Source: Pseudomonadota bacterium
Lineage (GTDB): Bacteria; Pseudomonadota; Alphaproteobacteria; Rhizobiales; Rhizobiaceae
Direction: 5' to 3'
DNA length: 15,963 nt
NCBI GenBank assembly: GCA_023399465.1
Contig: JAEWPB010000115.1
Location: 1-15,963 of the forward strand
Part shown: positions 8,836 to 15,557 of the stretch, one piece after another
Layout: every line of letters begins with the position of its first letter
Numbering within the stretch: the stretch's first letter is position 1
Notes under the pieces: model-generated
Told to the model about the DNA's origin: nothing
Seen by the model: only the letters and a program-made list of their open reading frames with translations
Databases searched by the model: none
Position numbers and translations under genes: made by a program

Positions 8836-8861
8836 AGAGGTGGCTCGGTCTGTCTGAACAG
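8836..8861 (+). repeat. Terminal inverted repeat of the IS3 element, left copy
   Basis: It begins AGAGGTGGCTCGG and ends TGAACAG. Over 26 positions it matches the reverse complement of 10092-10117 at 19. Mismatches cluster in the middle (8849-8854), as is common where the outer bases and an inner transposase contact are conserved. Confidence 0.8.
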
Positions 8862-8896
8862 TTTCCAGCGTTTTGTTAAGTGGTTTCCGGCGCTGT

Positions 8897-9727
8897 TTAT
8901 GCCGCGAGCGGAATGGGCTGCGGCTGGTTGAAGTAGACCTGATCCGGTGTTCTGCGGTCAAGGGATTAATGTGGGCGTCGACCGTTGTAGAAAGCCAGAT
9001 ACCGGCCAATCCCGGTGCGGGCCTCCGGGACCGACTTGTAGGCGTGGAGATAAACCTCCTCGTATTTGATCGAGCGCCAGAGCCGCTCGACGAAGACGTT
9101 GTCGCGCCAGGCACCTTAGCCATCCATGGAGATGCTGATTTCGGCATCCTTCAGCACCTTGATGAAGTCGATGGACGTGAACTGGCTGCCCTGGTCAGTG
9201 TTGAAGATGTCGGGCTTGCCGTAACGCGACAGCGCTTCCTCGACCGCTTCAATACAGAACGCCGTTTCCAGTGTGATCGATAGTCGCCAGGATAGAACCC
9301 GGCGGCTGAACCAGTCCACGACAGCGCAGAGATAAACGAAGCCCCGCGCCATCGGTATTTAACTGATATCCATCGCCCAGACTTGGTTGGGTCGGGTGAT
9401 GGCGAGATTTCTCAAAAGATACGGGTAGAGCTTGTGACCCGGCGCAGGCCTGGAGGTGTTCGGACGACGGTAGATCGCTTCGATGCCCATCTTCCTCATT
9501 AGCGTTCGCACATGCAGGCGACCGACATCGTGCCCTTCGGTATTCAGAAGCCCCTGAAGCATCCGGCTCCCGGCGAAGGGATAGTCCAGATGCAACTCGT
9601 CGATCCGGCGCATCAGCACCAGATCGGCCGCCGGCGTCGGCCGGGGCAGGTAATAGACGCTGCTACGGCTGAGGCCGAGTATCCGAGCCTGACGGGAAAG
9701 TGAAAGGTCGTGGTTCCGGTCGATCAT
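8897..9727 (-). pseudogene. IS3-family orfB (DDE transposase domain) with three in-frame TAA codons
   Basis: From an ATG overlapping the orfA stop (9727-9725) the frame reads MIDRNHDLSLSRQARILGLSRSSVYY, IDELHLDYPFAGSRML and RPNQVWAMDIS, which carries the first catalytic Asp. It is then stopped by TAA at 9359-9361, where relatives have a Tyr (DISYIPMARG). It continues in the same frame through VVDWFSRRVLSW and FNTDQGSQFTS (second Asp) to a second TAA at 9116-9118 after SMDG, where a Lys is expected. It goes on through WRDNVFVERLWRS (catalytic Glu) to a third TAA at 8966-8968 after RRPH, where a Ser is usual. The true end is 8897. All three stops are one substitution from the expected sense codon, and no indels are needed. 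Full length would be 276 residues, normal for IS3 orfB. Confidence 0.88.
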
Positions 9728-10032
9728 CGCTTTCCGCTCAACAGTCCGGCCTTGCCGAGCGCGCCTGCTAAAAAATCGTTCTCCAGGGTCAGTTCGCCGA
9801 TCTTGGCGTGCAGGCTTTTGACATCCACGACCGGCTCGGCGGTTTCTTTCCGCCCGTCGTCGAACACATCGGCAGCGCCATCGAGCAACTGGTCCTTCCA
9901 TTGCTTGATCTGGTTCGGGTGAACGTCGAACTGCTGCGCAAGCTCGACCATCGTCTTCTCGCCCTTGATCGCAGCAAGCGCGACTTTCGCCTTGAAGGTA
10001 GGGCTATGGTTCCGGCGGGGTCGTTTCGTCAT
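9724..10032 (-). CDS. IS3-family transposase OrfA (helix-turn-helix protein)
   Basis: The 102-residue protein starts MTKRPRRNHSPTFKAKVALA and carries the insertion-element helix-turn-helix: GEKTMVELAQQFDVHPNQIK and QWKDQLLDGA. A C-terminal leucine-zipper-like segment follows (KSLHAKIGELTLENDFLAGAL). It would bind the terminal repeats and, fused to OrfB by frameshifting, form the transposase. I chose the ATG at 10032 because AGGAG lies five bases upstream. The ATG at 10053 adds seven residues without a ribosome site. The frame is intact, unlike orfB, so OrfA alone may still be made and could act as a repressor of related copies. Confidence 0.88.
   Translation of the reverse strand: MTKRPRRNHSPTFKAKVALAAIKGEKTMVELAQQFDVHPNQIKQWKDQLLDGAADVFDDGRKETAEPVVDVKSLHAKIGELTLENDFLAGALGKAGLLSGKR
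9769..9775 (-). other. Slippery heptamer for programmed -1 frameshifting (orfA to orfB)
   Basis: On the minus strand the orfA codons GAT TTT TTA contain T TTT TTA, a standard X XXY YYZ heptamer, in the correct phase. Slipping back one base reads FFSRRARQGRTVERKAMIDR and enters orfB. It lies 42 bases upstream of the orfA stop. This matches known IS3-family control of OrfAB synthesis. Confidence 0.8.
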
Positions 10033-10091
10033 ATTGGCTCCTGTTCCCGGCATACTGCCGTGTTCAAATAGCCGAAAGCCACTTTGCTCAA

Positions 10092-10117
10092 CTGTTCAAT
10101 TTTCCCGAACCACCTCT
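10092..10117 (-). repeat. Terminal inverted repeat of the IS3 element, right copy
   Basis: Read on the minus strand it begins AGAGGTGGTTCGGG and ends TTGAACAG. It lies 59 bp upstream of the orfA start at 10032, the usual place for the transposase promoter end of an IS3 element. Confidence 0.8.
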
Positions 10118-10255
10118 AACTTCTCCAGATAATCGCGCCGCAGCGCCTCGAACCCCTTCTCCAGGATCGCCGCCGCTTCCATAGCAGCAAGGATCGAGGC
10201 GATCTGGCCGTGGACATCGTGCGATGCCGGCTGGTGACACCGGGGTCTTGCCGAT
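10118..10255 (-). pseudogene. Unidentified leftward reading frame, target of the IS3 insertion
   Basis: The minus strand reads HDVHGQIASILAAMEAAAIL then EKGFEALRRDYLEKL up to the IS boundary. Removing the IS joins it in frame to 8733-8835. The amphipathic, Glu/Ala-rich composition looks like a real helical protein segment, but I cannot name a family. Its upstream end meets the terminal repeat of the deleted IS3 derivative at 10256, so it is probably damaged on both sides. Confidence 0.4.
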
Positions 10256-10404
10256 TGAATAGCCCCCCGTAACCGGATAGCCTCGCTCGGTGGTCTGACG
10301 CACTGCGTCACTCTTGAAATCGTCGCAGAAATTGCTTTTGCCCATGAATGCCTCCTTGCCTCAGTTCTAGGGAAGGAGGCGTCTACAAATCTAGGGGCTA
10401 TCCA
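10256..10404 (-). mobile_element. 149-bp internally deleted IS3-family derivative (MITE-like)
   Basis: The ends are TGAATAGCCCC (10256-10266) and, read inward on the other strand, TGGATAGCCCC (10394-10404): 10 of 11 bases match as an inverted repeat. Between them lies the leader and first 26 codons of an IS3-type orfA (10268-10345), which jumps straight to the far terminal repeat. No clear target duplication flanks it (GAT on one side, GTT on the other). It differs from the neighbouring 1282-bp IS in both ends and orfA. It looks like a deletion product of a once-complete element. Confidence 0.65.
10268..10345 (-). pseudogene. First 26 codons of an IS3-family orfA inside the deleted element
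   Basis: MGKSNFCDDFKSDAVRQTTE then RGYPVT is the characteristic opening of an IS3-family orfA (compare the usual FxDEFKRDAVxQITxRGYPV). The homology ends exactly where the opposite terminal repeat begins. An AGGAGGC stretch upstream of the ATG (about 10348-10355 on the plus strand as GCCTCCT) serves as its ribosome site. Confidence 0.75.
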
Positions 10405-10608
10405 GTTCGACCGACGCCGACGCGACGCAAAATGAAAGTTCAGTGGCAGGTCAGGAGCCTTCGATGCATCGCCTTCATCCAGAAATTTACCACAGTGATA
10501 TCGGACAGTGGTTGTCAAGGTTACGGGGCATGCGCTTGCAGAGAATACTATATCTGAACGGAGCTGGAGTGGGCACATTGAGCCGCCGCAACGAAGAGGA
10601 GAAAGTCG

Positions 10609-10824
10609 CTGTCGAAAATAGCGGTGATTATTGTTGCGACAATCTATATGTGCGCGCCCGCTTTTGCGGCGACGGAGTATTATGTCGAGCATCATGCAGC
10701 CAGCAAGGCCTGCAGAGTGAGTGAGAAAAGGCCGGAAGGCAAGGAGTGGAAAGAAGTTGGAGCTGCGCACAAGACCATGGCGGAAGCTGAGGCTGCGATG
10801 AAAAAGGCTCCAGAGTGCAAGTAA
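10609..10824 (+). CDS. Small exported protein of unknown function
   Basis: The mature part ATEYYVEHHAASKACRVSEK then GKEWKEVGAAHKTMAEAEAA ends in MKKAPECK. It is preceded by a clear signal peptide (SKIAVIIVATIYMCAPAFA). Two cysteines in the mature part could form a disulfide. Similar short periplasmic proteins with a YYV...C...GKAHKT.AEAEAAMK...CK plan are familiar from rhizobia; no function is known to me. The start is uncertain. AGGAG (10597-10601) sits seven bases before CTG 10609, giving 71 residues and a complete signal peptide. The next legal start, GTG 10624 (66 residues), is 22 bases from the ribosome site. An ancestral ATG mutated to CTG would explain this. The sequence between the deleted IS (10404) and this gene shows nothing I can name. 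Confidence 0.7.
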   Translation: MSKIAVIIVATIYMCAPAFAATEYYVEHHAASKACRVSEKRPEGKEWKEVGAAHKTMAEAEAAMKKAPECK

Positions 10825-10830
10825 ATTTCC

Positions 10831-10854
10831 AAAACGGGCGGCTCCCGCCGCCCG
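10831..10854 (-). terminator. Intrinsic terminator of the leftward universal-stress-protein gene
   Basis: Read on the minus strand: CGGGCGGC, loop GGGA, GCCGCCCG, then TTTTGGAAATTT. The perfect 8-bp GC stem followed by T residues lies about 60 bp beyond the usp stop. It also sits just after the convergent small exported-protein gene, where it could form the 3' end stem for that transcript. Confidence 0.75.
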
Positions 10855-10915
10855 CATGTACCAGCGGACTGCTATCGCAACGGTCCGTGAGTGCCTAAAG
10901 ACCGTCAATCTGCTC

Positions 10916-11749
10916 TCAATGCACCATGAGTACTGGAACCTGCGCTCCCTCGATCATCGCCTTGGTGACGCCGCCAAAAATGCGCTCGCGCATGCGCGAA
11001 TGCCCATAAGCGCCCATAACAATCAAGTCCACGGACATGTCGATAGCATGCTGATTGAGCACCTCGACGGAAGGGCGCCCGCAACTCGCCAATTGATCGA
11101 CGGTCACCCGCACGGCATGGCGAGCAAGATAGGCGGCAATATCGGCGCCGGGCTCATCGCCGCTACCCAATGCCGATGCCACCGGGTCTACCATGGCAAT
11201 GCAAACGCTTTCGGCAGCCCGCATCATTGGGAGCGCGCATCCGACCGCACGAGCAGCCTCCATTCGCGAATCCCAGGCCAGAAGTACCTTCTTGGGTCGC
11301 AAAGTCGGTTTGGATTTGTCGGGAACCAATAGCATGGGGCGACCTGATTGAAACAAACAGCCGCTCAACACGGCGTCCTTCAAGCTACCGTCGGCGAGGA
11401 GTTCCGAACCCGCGATGGTCAAGTCCGCATATCGCGCACGGTCGCCCAGCCGATCATCTGCCCAGGCAACGTCCAGATACTGGCCGACCACTTCGTAGGA
11501 CAATCCTGACAAGTTCAACAAATCCGTTGTGTTGCGGACGCGTTCGTCCAACTCGAGCCGATCCACCTCTCTCTTGCGCAACCAGGCATCCGAAACGACC
11601 TCGGTGTAGCTGCCGATCGGCGGTGGCAAGGCGAGAGAGATGATGAGAACGACAAGGTGTGCATTGATCTCTCCACATATATCGAGCGCCGTCTGCAGAT
11701 CGTGATCGGCCTTATCCACGCCGACAATGCTCAAAATAGTCTCGGGCAT
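10916..11749 (-). CDS. Tandem-domain universal stress protein (UspA family)
   Basis: The 277-residue protein is about twice a single Usp domain. Domain 1 starts at PETILSIVGVDKADHDLQTA. Domain 2 starts at PKKVLLAWDSRMEAARAVGC and ends with LIVMGAYGHSRMRERIFGG then VTKAMIEGAQVPVLMVH. The last stretch carries the G-x2-G-x9-G pattern of ATP-binding Usp proteins, with Gly where a Ser/Thr often follows. I chose ATG 11749 over 11824 because family members begin a few residues before the first strand and GAAGGGAT lies upstream; the longer form adds an Arg-rich leader. Usp proteins respond to oxygen limitation, stationary phase and other stresses. It has its own terminator and is separated by about 340 bp from the ATPase gene, so it probably has its own promoter. 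Confidence 0.9.
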   Translation of the reverse strand: MPETILSIVGVDKADHDLQTALDICGEINAHLVVLIISLALPPPIGSYTEVVSDAWLRKREVDRLELDERVRNTTDLLNLSGLSYEVVGQYLDVAWADDRLGDRARYADLTIAGSELLADGSLKDAVLSGCLFQSGRPMLLVPDKSKPTLRPKKVLLAWDSRMEAARAVGCALPMMRAAESVCIAMVDPVASALGSGDEPGADIAAYLARHAVRVTVDQLASCGRPSVEVLNQHAIDMSVDLIVMGAYGHSRMRERIFGGVTKAMIEGAQVPVLMVH

Positions 11750-12092
11750 CGGGGATATCCCTTCAAGCTGATGGATGACGACCTTCGTATTAAGCCGGCC
11801 CGCCCGCTTGGCGGGAATTCGCAAGGTAGGAGATTAGGGTTCCGTCGACGGCTTTTGCGCTACGATACTTCTTTGCCGCTGATCAATGCGTCCGGCCATT
11901 CCGCCGGCTGGCGCCAGACCGTCGCGGCCCTGCCAAGGGGTGCACGCGAGCATGTTACATAAAAATGATGATCTGCTGCAACTGACCTGTCAACGATCAG
12001 GACGATCCGCCCGCACGCCTGTTCGGACTGAAAAGGCCACTCCTCAAGAGGCGGACGCCAGTCAATCTTTGCTGGGAGATCTCTGGGACAGA
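11750..12092. other. Gap between usp and the P-type ATPase gene, likely usp promoter region
   Basis: No convincing gene is visible on either strand; the short open frames here have no family resemblance or ribosome sites. The segment must hold the usp promoter and the ATPase 3' end. It contains the FNR/FixK-like site at 11873-11886 and an 8-bp palindrome GAGATCTC (about 12077-12084) just beyond the ATPase stop, but no classic terminator for that gene. Confidence 0.5.
11873..11886 (-). promoter_or_regulatory. Possible FNR/FixK-type box upstream of usp
   Basis: On the minus strand TTGAT CAGC GGCAA has a perfect left half of the TTGAT-N4-ATCAA consensus and a right half with two mismatches. It lies about 124 bp above the usp start. 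Usp genes of rhizobia are often under FNR/FixK control (established knowledge), which is why it is listed; the single site is weak by itself. Confidence 0.3.
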
Positions 12093-14684
12093 TCAATTAT
12101 TCGCCGGTGCTTGAACCGCAAACCGTTGGTGTCTGAAGAACCAACGCTTCGTGGCTTCCGAGGCGACAATATAGAAAAGAGTGATGGCTATGATCCCGGC
12201 CATTACCGGCAGCGGGAGCGCAACGAAGCCGAACCATTGCGCGAAAGGCAGATAGGGGATGGCGATGGCAAAAGCCGCGACGACAATTGTAAGCCCCGCC
12301 AACAATGCGCTCGGGCGGCTTTTCCAGAAGGGCATGTAGGTGCGGACTATAAGCATGATCGAAAGCTGGGTGAGGAGCGATTCCACGAACCAGGCAGTGC
12401 GAAACATGTCAACCGTCGAATGAAGTACGAGCAGCAGGAAACCGAACGTGAGGAAGTCAAACACCGAACTCACGAGCCCAAAGCTGATCATGAAAGTACG
12501 AACGGAACCAATGTCCCACCGTCGTGGTGTCGCGACCAATGCCGCATCCACATTGTCTCCGGCTATTGCCAAGGATGGAACAGAAGACAGCAGGTTGTTG
12601 AGCAGGATTTGTTTGGCGAGCAGGGGAAGGAACGGCAGAAACAAGGAACCGCATGCCATGCTTAACATATTGCCGAAGTTGGCGCTGGTGGTGATTGCGA
12701 TGTACTTCATAGTGTTGGCAAACGTCCGGCGACCATCGTCGATGCCAGCCAGCAAGACCCGGAGGTCGCGCTTCAGCAGAACGATATCCGCCGCCTCGCG
12801 TGCGACATCGACGGCGCTGTCGACCGAAATGCCGATATCCGCCGCATGCATGGCGGGTGCATCATTGATACCATCACCCATGTACCCGACAACGTGGTCG
12901 GCGCGCCGCAAGGCTTCGATAATGCGCTCTTTCTGATTGGGGTCGATTTCAACGAAGAGGTCGACTTTCGGTGCCGCGGCAAAGAGCGCATTCTTCGTCA
13001 TCCCCGTGAGGTCTTCTCCGGTGAGCATGTGTTCCGTCCCCAGCCCGATGGTGGCCGCGAGATGTTTAGCAACATATTGATTGTCTCCGGTGATGACTTT
13101 TATGGCTACGCCCCGTCCAGCGAGCGCGCCGAGTGTTTCCTTGACATCAGATTTCGGTGGATCGAGAAACAGCAGAAATCCGGCAAACGACAGATCCGCC
13201 TCATCTTCGCGACTATAGGCAGCTTGATGTTCCAGCCGACGTATCGCGAGCCCCAGAACGCGAAACCCGTCCTCGCTCCAGGCCTGGAATCTCTGGTTGA
13301 TGGCAAGCCTGTTGCTGTCGTCTAACGATTGGGTACCTGTTGCTGTGACAATCGACGAGCAGACCGCCAGTACATTGCTGACTGCGCCTTTGCAGATCAG
13401 CAAATCTGCGGATACTTCCGATGGATCCCGCACAACGACCGAAAGCCGTTTGCGCAGGAAATCATAGGGAATCTCATCCACCTTCGTGTATCCGAGGGGC
13501 GGGGACAAATCCGGGGCGCTGGCAATCGCCTCGTCCAAAGGGTTTTTCAAACCCGTCTGCAATACGGCATTGAGTTTTGCCCACCGCAACACATCGTTAC
13601 TGGGTTGCCCGTCCACGCCAAGGTAACCATCGAGGTGAATTAGGCCTTCGGTGAGCGTCCCTGTCTTGTCGGTACAGAGGATATCCATACTCCCGAGGTT
13701 TTCGATCGCCTCCAGGCGCCGCACGATCACCCCGCTGGTGGCCATAGCGCGTGCGCCACGTGCAAGTGTGACGCTGATTATCGCGGGTAGTAGTTCCGGC
13801 GTAAGCCCAACCGCAAGCGCAAGAGAAAACAGCAGCGAGTCGACCAGCGGGCGGTGCATAAACAGGTTGACCGTCAAGACAATGATGACGATTGTCAGCA
13901 TGACCTTGGTCATCAGGGCCCCGAAATGACGGATTCCTCTCGTGAATTCGGTTTCGGGCAAGTTGCGTTGCAGGGCTGCTGCTATGCCTGCGTATTCCGT
14001 CTGGTTTCCGGTCTTGACCGCAAGGACGATAGCGGTTCCGCTCCGCACGGATGTACCGGTGAATACCGCGTTGGTCCGTGAACTGACGGGAGCATTTGTC
14101 GGCGAGACGCCGGGAGTCTTCACAACCGGAAATGTTTCTCCGGTCAGAGCAGCCTCGCTGACATTGAAATCTCGAGCCTTGATGATTATCCCGTCGGCCG
14201 GGATCAGGTTGCCTGCCGACAGGCAGATAATATCCCCCGGCACTATATCGCCGGCCCTCACCGTGGTTTCTGTACCGTCGCGCAGCACTGTCGCTTTCTG
14301 GGAAATCTGCTGACGCAAGCGCTCCATGGCTTTTGACGCCCCGTATTCCTGGGTGAAGCTCAAAATGCAGCTCGCCAGAACGATCACCATGATGATCGTG
14401 GCCTCTTTGCCATCACCAACGACGGCGGAGACACCAGCAGCGAAGATCAGGATGATTACGAGTGGATTCCCGAACTGCCGTGCGAAACTGACGAGAGCCG
14501 GCGCCTTTTGGCGAAGTCCGACGACATTGGGGCCCATGCGGGTCAGACGGGCGCCGGCTTCGGTTGAACTCAGACCGGCCGGAGACGTACCCATCTTCTT
14601 GAGCAGGTCGTCGGCACTACATGACCAATAGTGCTCTGCGTCATATCCAACGACCGGCGAACTGTCAGCGCGATCAGATTGCAT
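12093..14684 (-). CDS. mgtA: Mg2+-translocating P-type ATPase (P3B, MgtA-like)
   Basis: The 863-residue membrane ATPase has all core motifs. Numbered from the longer frame (start 14714), they are TGET in the actuator (191-194), the transmembrane AVGLTPELLP (301-310), the phosphorylation site CTDKTGTLTEG with D349, KVITGDNQYVA, and the hinge YMGDGINDAPAMHAADIGIS with GDGINDAP at 613-620. Six C-terminal membrane segments follow, with the NFGNMLSMACGS and LLSSVPSLAIAGDNVD stretches. The PELLP and NFGN elements point to P3B magnesium importers rather than Ca2+ or heavy-metal pumps. I chose ATG 14684 because AGGGA lies seven bases upstream; ATG 14714 has no purine-rich site and would add ten charged residues. 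The predicted job is ATP-driven Mg2+ uptake at the inner membrane. No mgtC neighbour is present. The 317-bp leader could carry regulation. Confidence 0.92.
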   Translation of the reverse strand: MQSDRADSSPVVGYDAEHYWSCSADDLLKKMGTSPAGLSSTEAGARLTRMGPNVVGLRQKAPALVSFARQFGNPLVIILIFAAGVSAVVGDGKEATIIMVIVLASCILSFTQEYGASKAMERLRQQISQKATVLRDGTETTVRAGDIVPGDIICLSAGNLIPADGIIIKARDFNVSEAALTGETFPVVKTPGVSPTNAPVSSRTNAVFTGTSVRSGTAIVLAVKTGNQTEYAGIAAALQRNLPETEFTRGIRHFGALMTKVMLTIVIIVLTVNLFMHRPLVDSLLFSLALAVGLTPELLPAIISVTLARGARAMATSGVIVRRLEAIENLGSMDILCTDKTGTLTEGLIHLDGYLGVDGQPSNDVLRWAKLNAVLQTGLKNPLDEAIASAPDLSPPLGYTKVDEIPYDFLRKRLSVVVRDPSEVSADLLICKGAVSNVLAVCSSIVTATGTQSLDDSNRLAINQRFQAWSEDGFRVLGLAIRRLEHQAAYSREDEADLSFAGFLLFLDPPKSDVKETLGALAGRGVAIKVITGDNQYVAKHLAATIGLGTEHMLTGEDLTGMTKNALFAAAPKVDLFVEIDPNQKERIIEALRRADHVVGYMGDGINDAPAMHAADIGISVDSAVDVAREAADIVLLKRDLRVLLAGIDDGRRTFANTMKYIAITTSANFGNMLSMACGSLFLPFLPLLAKQILLNNLLSSVPSLAIAGDNVDAALVATPRRWDIGSVRTFMISFGLVSSVFDFLTFGFLLLVLHSTVDMFRTAWFVESLLTQLSIMLIVRTYMPFWKSRPSALLAGLTIVVAAFAIAIPYLPFAQWFGFVALPLPVMAGIIAITLFYIVASEATKRWFFRHQRFAVQAPANN

Positions 14685-15001
14685 ACGCGTTTCCCTGTCG
14701 CCCTCGGAGCCCATACGCAGCCATGCCCGATCTGCAGAGGATACATATTCGCTTCACGCCGGTAAACATCGGCCATTAACCGCACCGAAGCTGGCGTTCC
14801 GGAAGCAACGCTTCGGGCTGGAAGGCCAAGCTCGGCGGCATGGAGTTCCGATGCCGCGCCGAAGAGGCTGCTGGGCGAGCATCAAAAATCCCAGTCCTGA
14901 TCCTCGGTCGCGGCCACCTTGCCGAAATCGCGATTTTATGGGCGGCGTCAGACGTTCAAAGCGCTCTTCTCCTCCGGCTCAGTGTTTTCCGGCGAGACCG
15001 A
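14685..15001 (-). promoter_or_regulatory. Upstream leader region of the P-type ATPase gene with alternative hairpins
   Basis: No gene is apparent in this 317-bp stretch. Read leftward it contains a hairpin ATGCCGC/GCGGCAT with a nine-base loop (14835-14857). Next is a segment where GCTTCGG/CCGAAGC (14785-14791 with 14810-14816) competes with the tight GAAGC-AAC-GCTTC hairpin (14802-14814), since both use the same 14810-14814 bases. Leader control of mgtA by Mg2+ is known in enterobacteria; a comparable role here is inference. Confidence 0.35.
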
Positions 15002-15475
15002 TCAGTTCAGATAGGCGAGAGAGGCGTTCAGATACGTGGCAAACGAAACCCACCCCGCATATGGAAGGAACAGCAGGGCTGCGATGCGATCCGTTTTCCA
15101 AGTCGCAATGATGAACCCGACAATCGCCGCCAGCATGGCAATCGCGATGATCAGGGCCGCAATCAGGTTGTGCGCCAGGAAAAAAACCGGCGACCAGGCG
15201 AAGTTGAGAACCATCTGGACGAACCAGATTTTCATGGCGTTTCCATTGGGAGAGGTTTGCCAAACGCGATTTCCCGCGACCGCAATGCAAACGTAAAGCG
15301 CGGTCCAAACTGGCGCGAAGAGCCAGGATGGCGGGTTAAGCGGAGGTTTCACCAGGGTCATGTACCATTCGGCCGGTCGCGTAACAAAACCAACAAGATA
15401 GCCCAGCCCCAGAACGATCAAAATGAATGCCGAGAGCGATAACCAGTTCGTCGATTTTTTGCGGATCTCTGTCAT
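15002..15475 (-). CDS. tspO: TspO/MBR (peripheral-type benzodiazepine receptor) family membrane protein
   Basis: A 157-residue protein with five hydrophobic segments, the family's normal size. Landmarks are FVTRPAEWYMTLVKPPLNPP then SWLFAPVWTALYVCIAVAGN in the first loop and second helix, QMVLNFAWSPVFF (the conserved NxxWxxxFF helix) and the C-terminal LLFLPYAGWVSFATYLNASL. TspO binds porphyrins and cholesterol-like ligands and in alphaproteobacteria modulates stress and tetrapyrrole-related gene expression (family knowledge). The ATG has GGGAG seven bases upstream. It follows the DUF2177 gene by 82 bp on the same strand and precedes mgtA by about 300 bp. Confidence 0.93.
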   Translation of the reverse strand: MTEIRKKSTNWLSLSAFILIVLGLGYLVGFVTRPAEWYMTLVKPPLNPPSWLFAPVWTALYVCIAVAGNRVWQTSPNGNAMKIWFVQMVLNFAWSPVFFLAHNLIAALIIAIAMLAAIVGFIIATWKTDRIAALLFLPYAGWVSFATYLNASLAYLN

Positions 15476-15557
15476 GCTGACGCTCCCAAGTTTCTAAATT
15501 GGCGATGTGACATATAAGATCCCAACCACTGGGTGGGCGCTTTTGTCGGTCGAACAA

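Larger units (their letters stand above)
8836..10117 (-). mobile_element. IS3-family insertion sequence, full length, transposase decayed
   Basis: A 1282-bp element with imperfect terminal inverted repeats that share AGAGGTGG at the outer end, TCGG, and TGAACAG further in. It is flanked on both sides by AAC (8833-8835 and 10118-10120), a 3-bp target duplication as IS3 elements make. It encodes orfA and orfB on the minus strand, with a slippery heptamer between them. Both ends are intact, but orfB has three internal TAA codons, so it cannot move itself unless complemented by a sister copy. The subgroup is not assigned. Confidence 0.9.

Noticed and set aside
10570..10592. FNR-like TTGAG-N4-CGCAA just before the small exported-protein gene
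   Set aside because: Only 7 of 10 consensus positions match and it sits almost on the ribosome site, which is unlikely for an activator site.
10096..10908. 270-codon minus-strand open frame spanning the deleted IS and the small exported-protein gene
   Set aside because: It is a chance open frame that crosses an IS end, a terminal repeat and the antisense of the small protein. Only its last part (10118-10255) has protein-like character.
11886..12665. 259-codon plus-strand frame across the usp/ATPase gap and the ATPase 3' end
   Set aside because: Mostly antisense of the ATPase, charged low-complexity sequence, no ribosome site or family resemblance.
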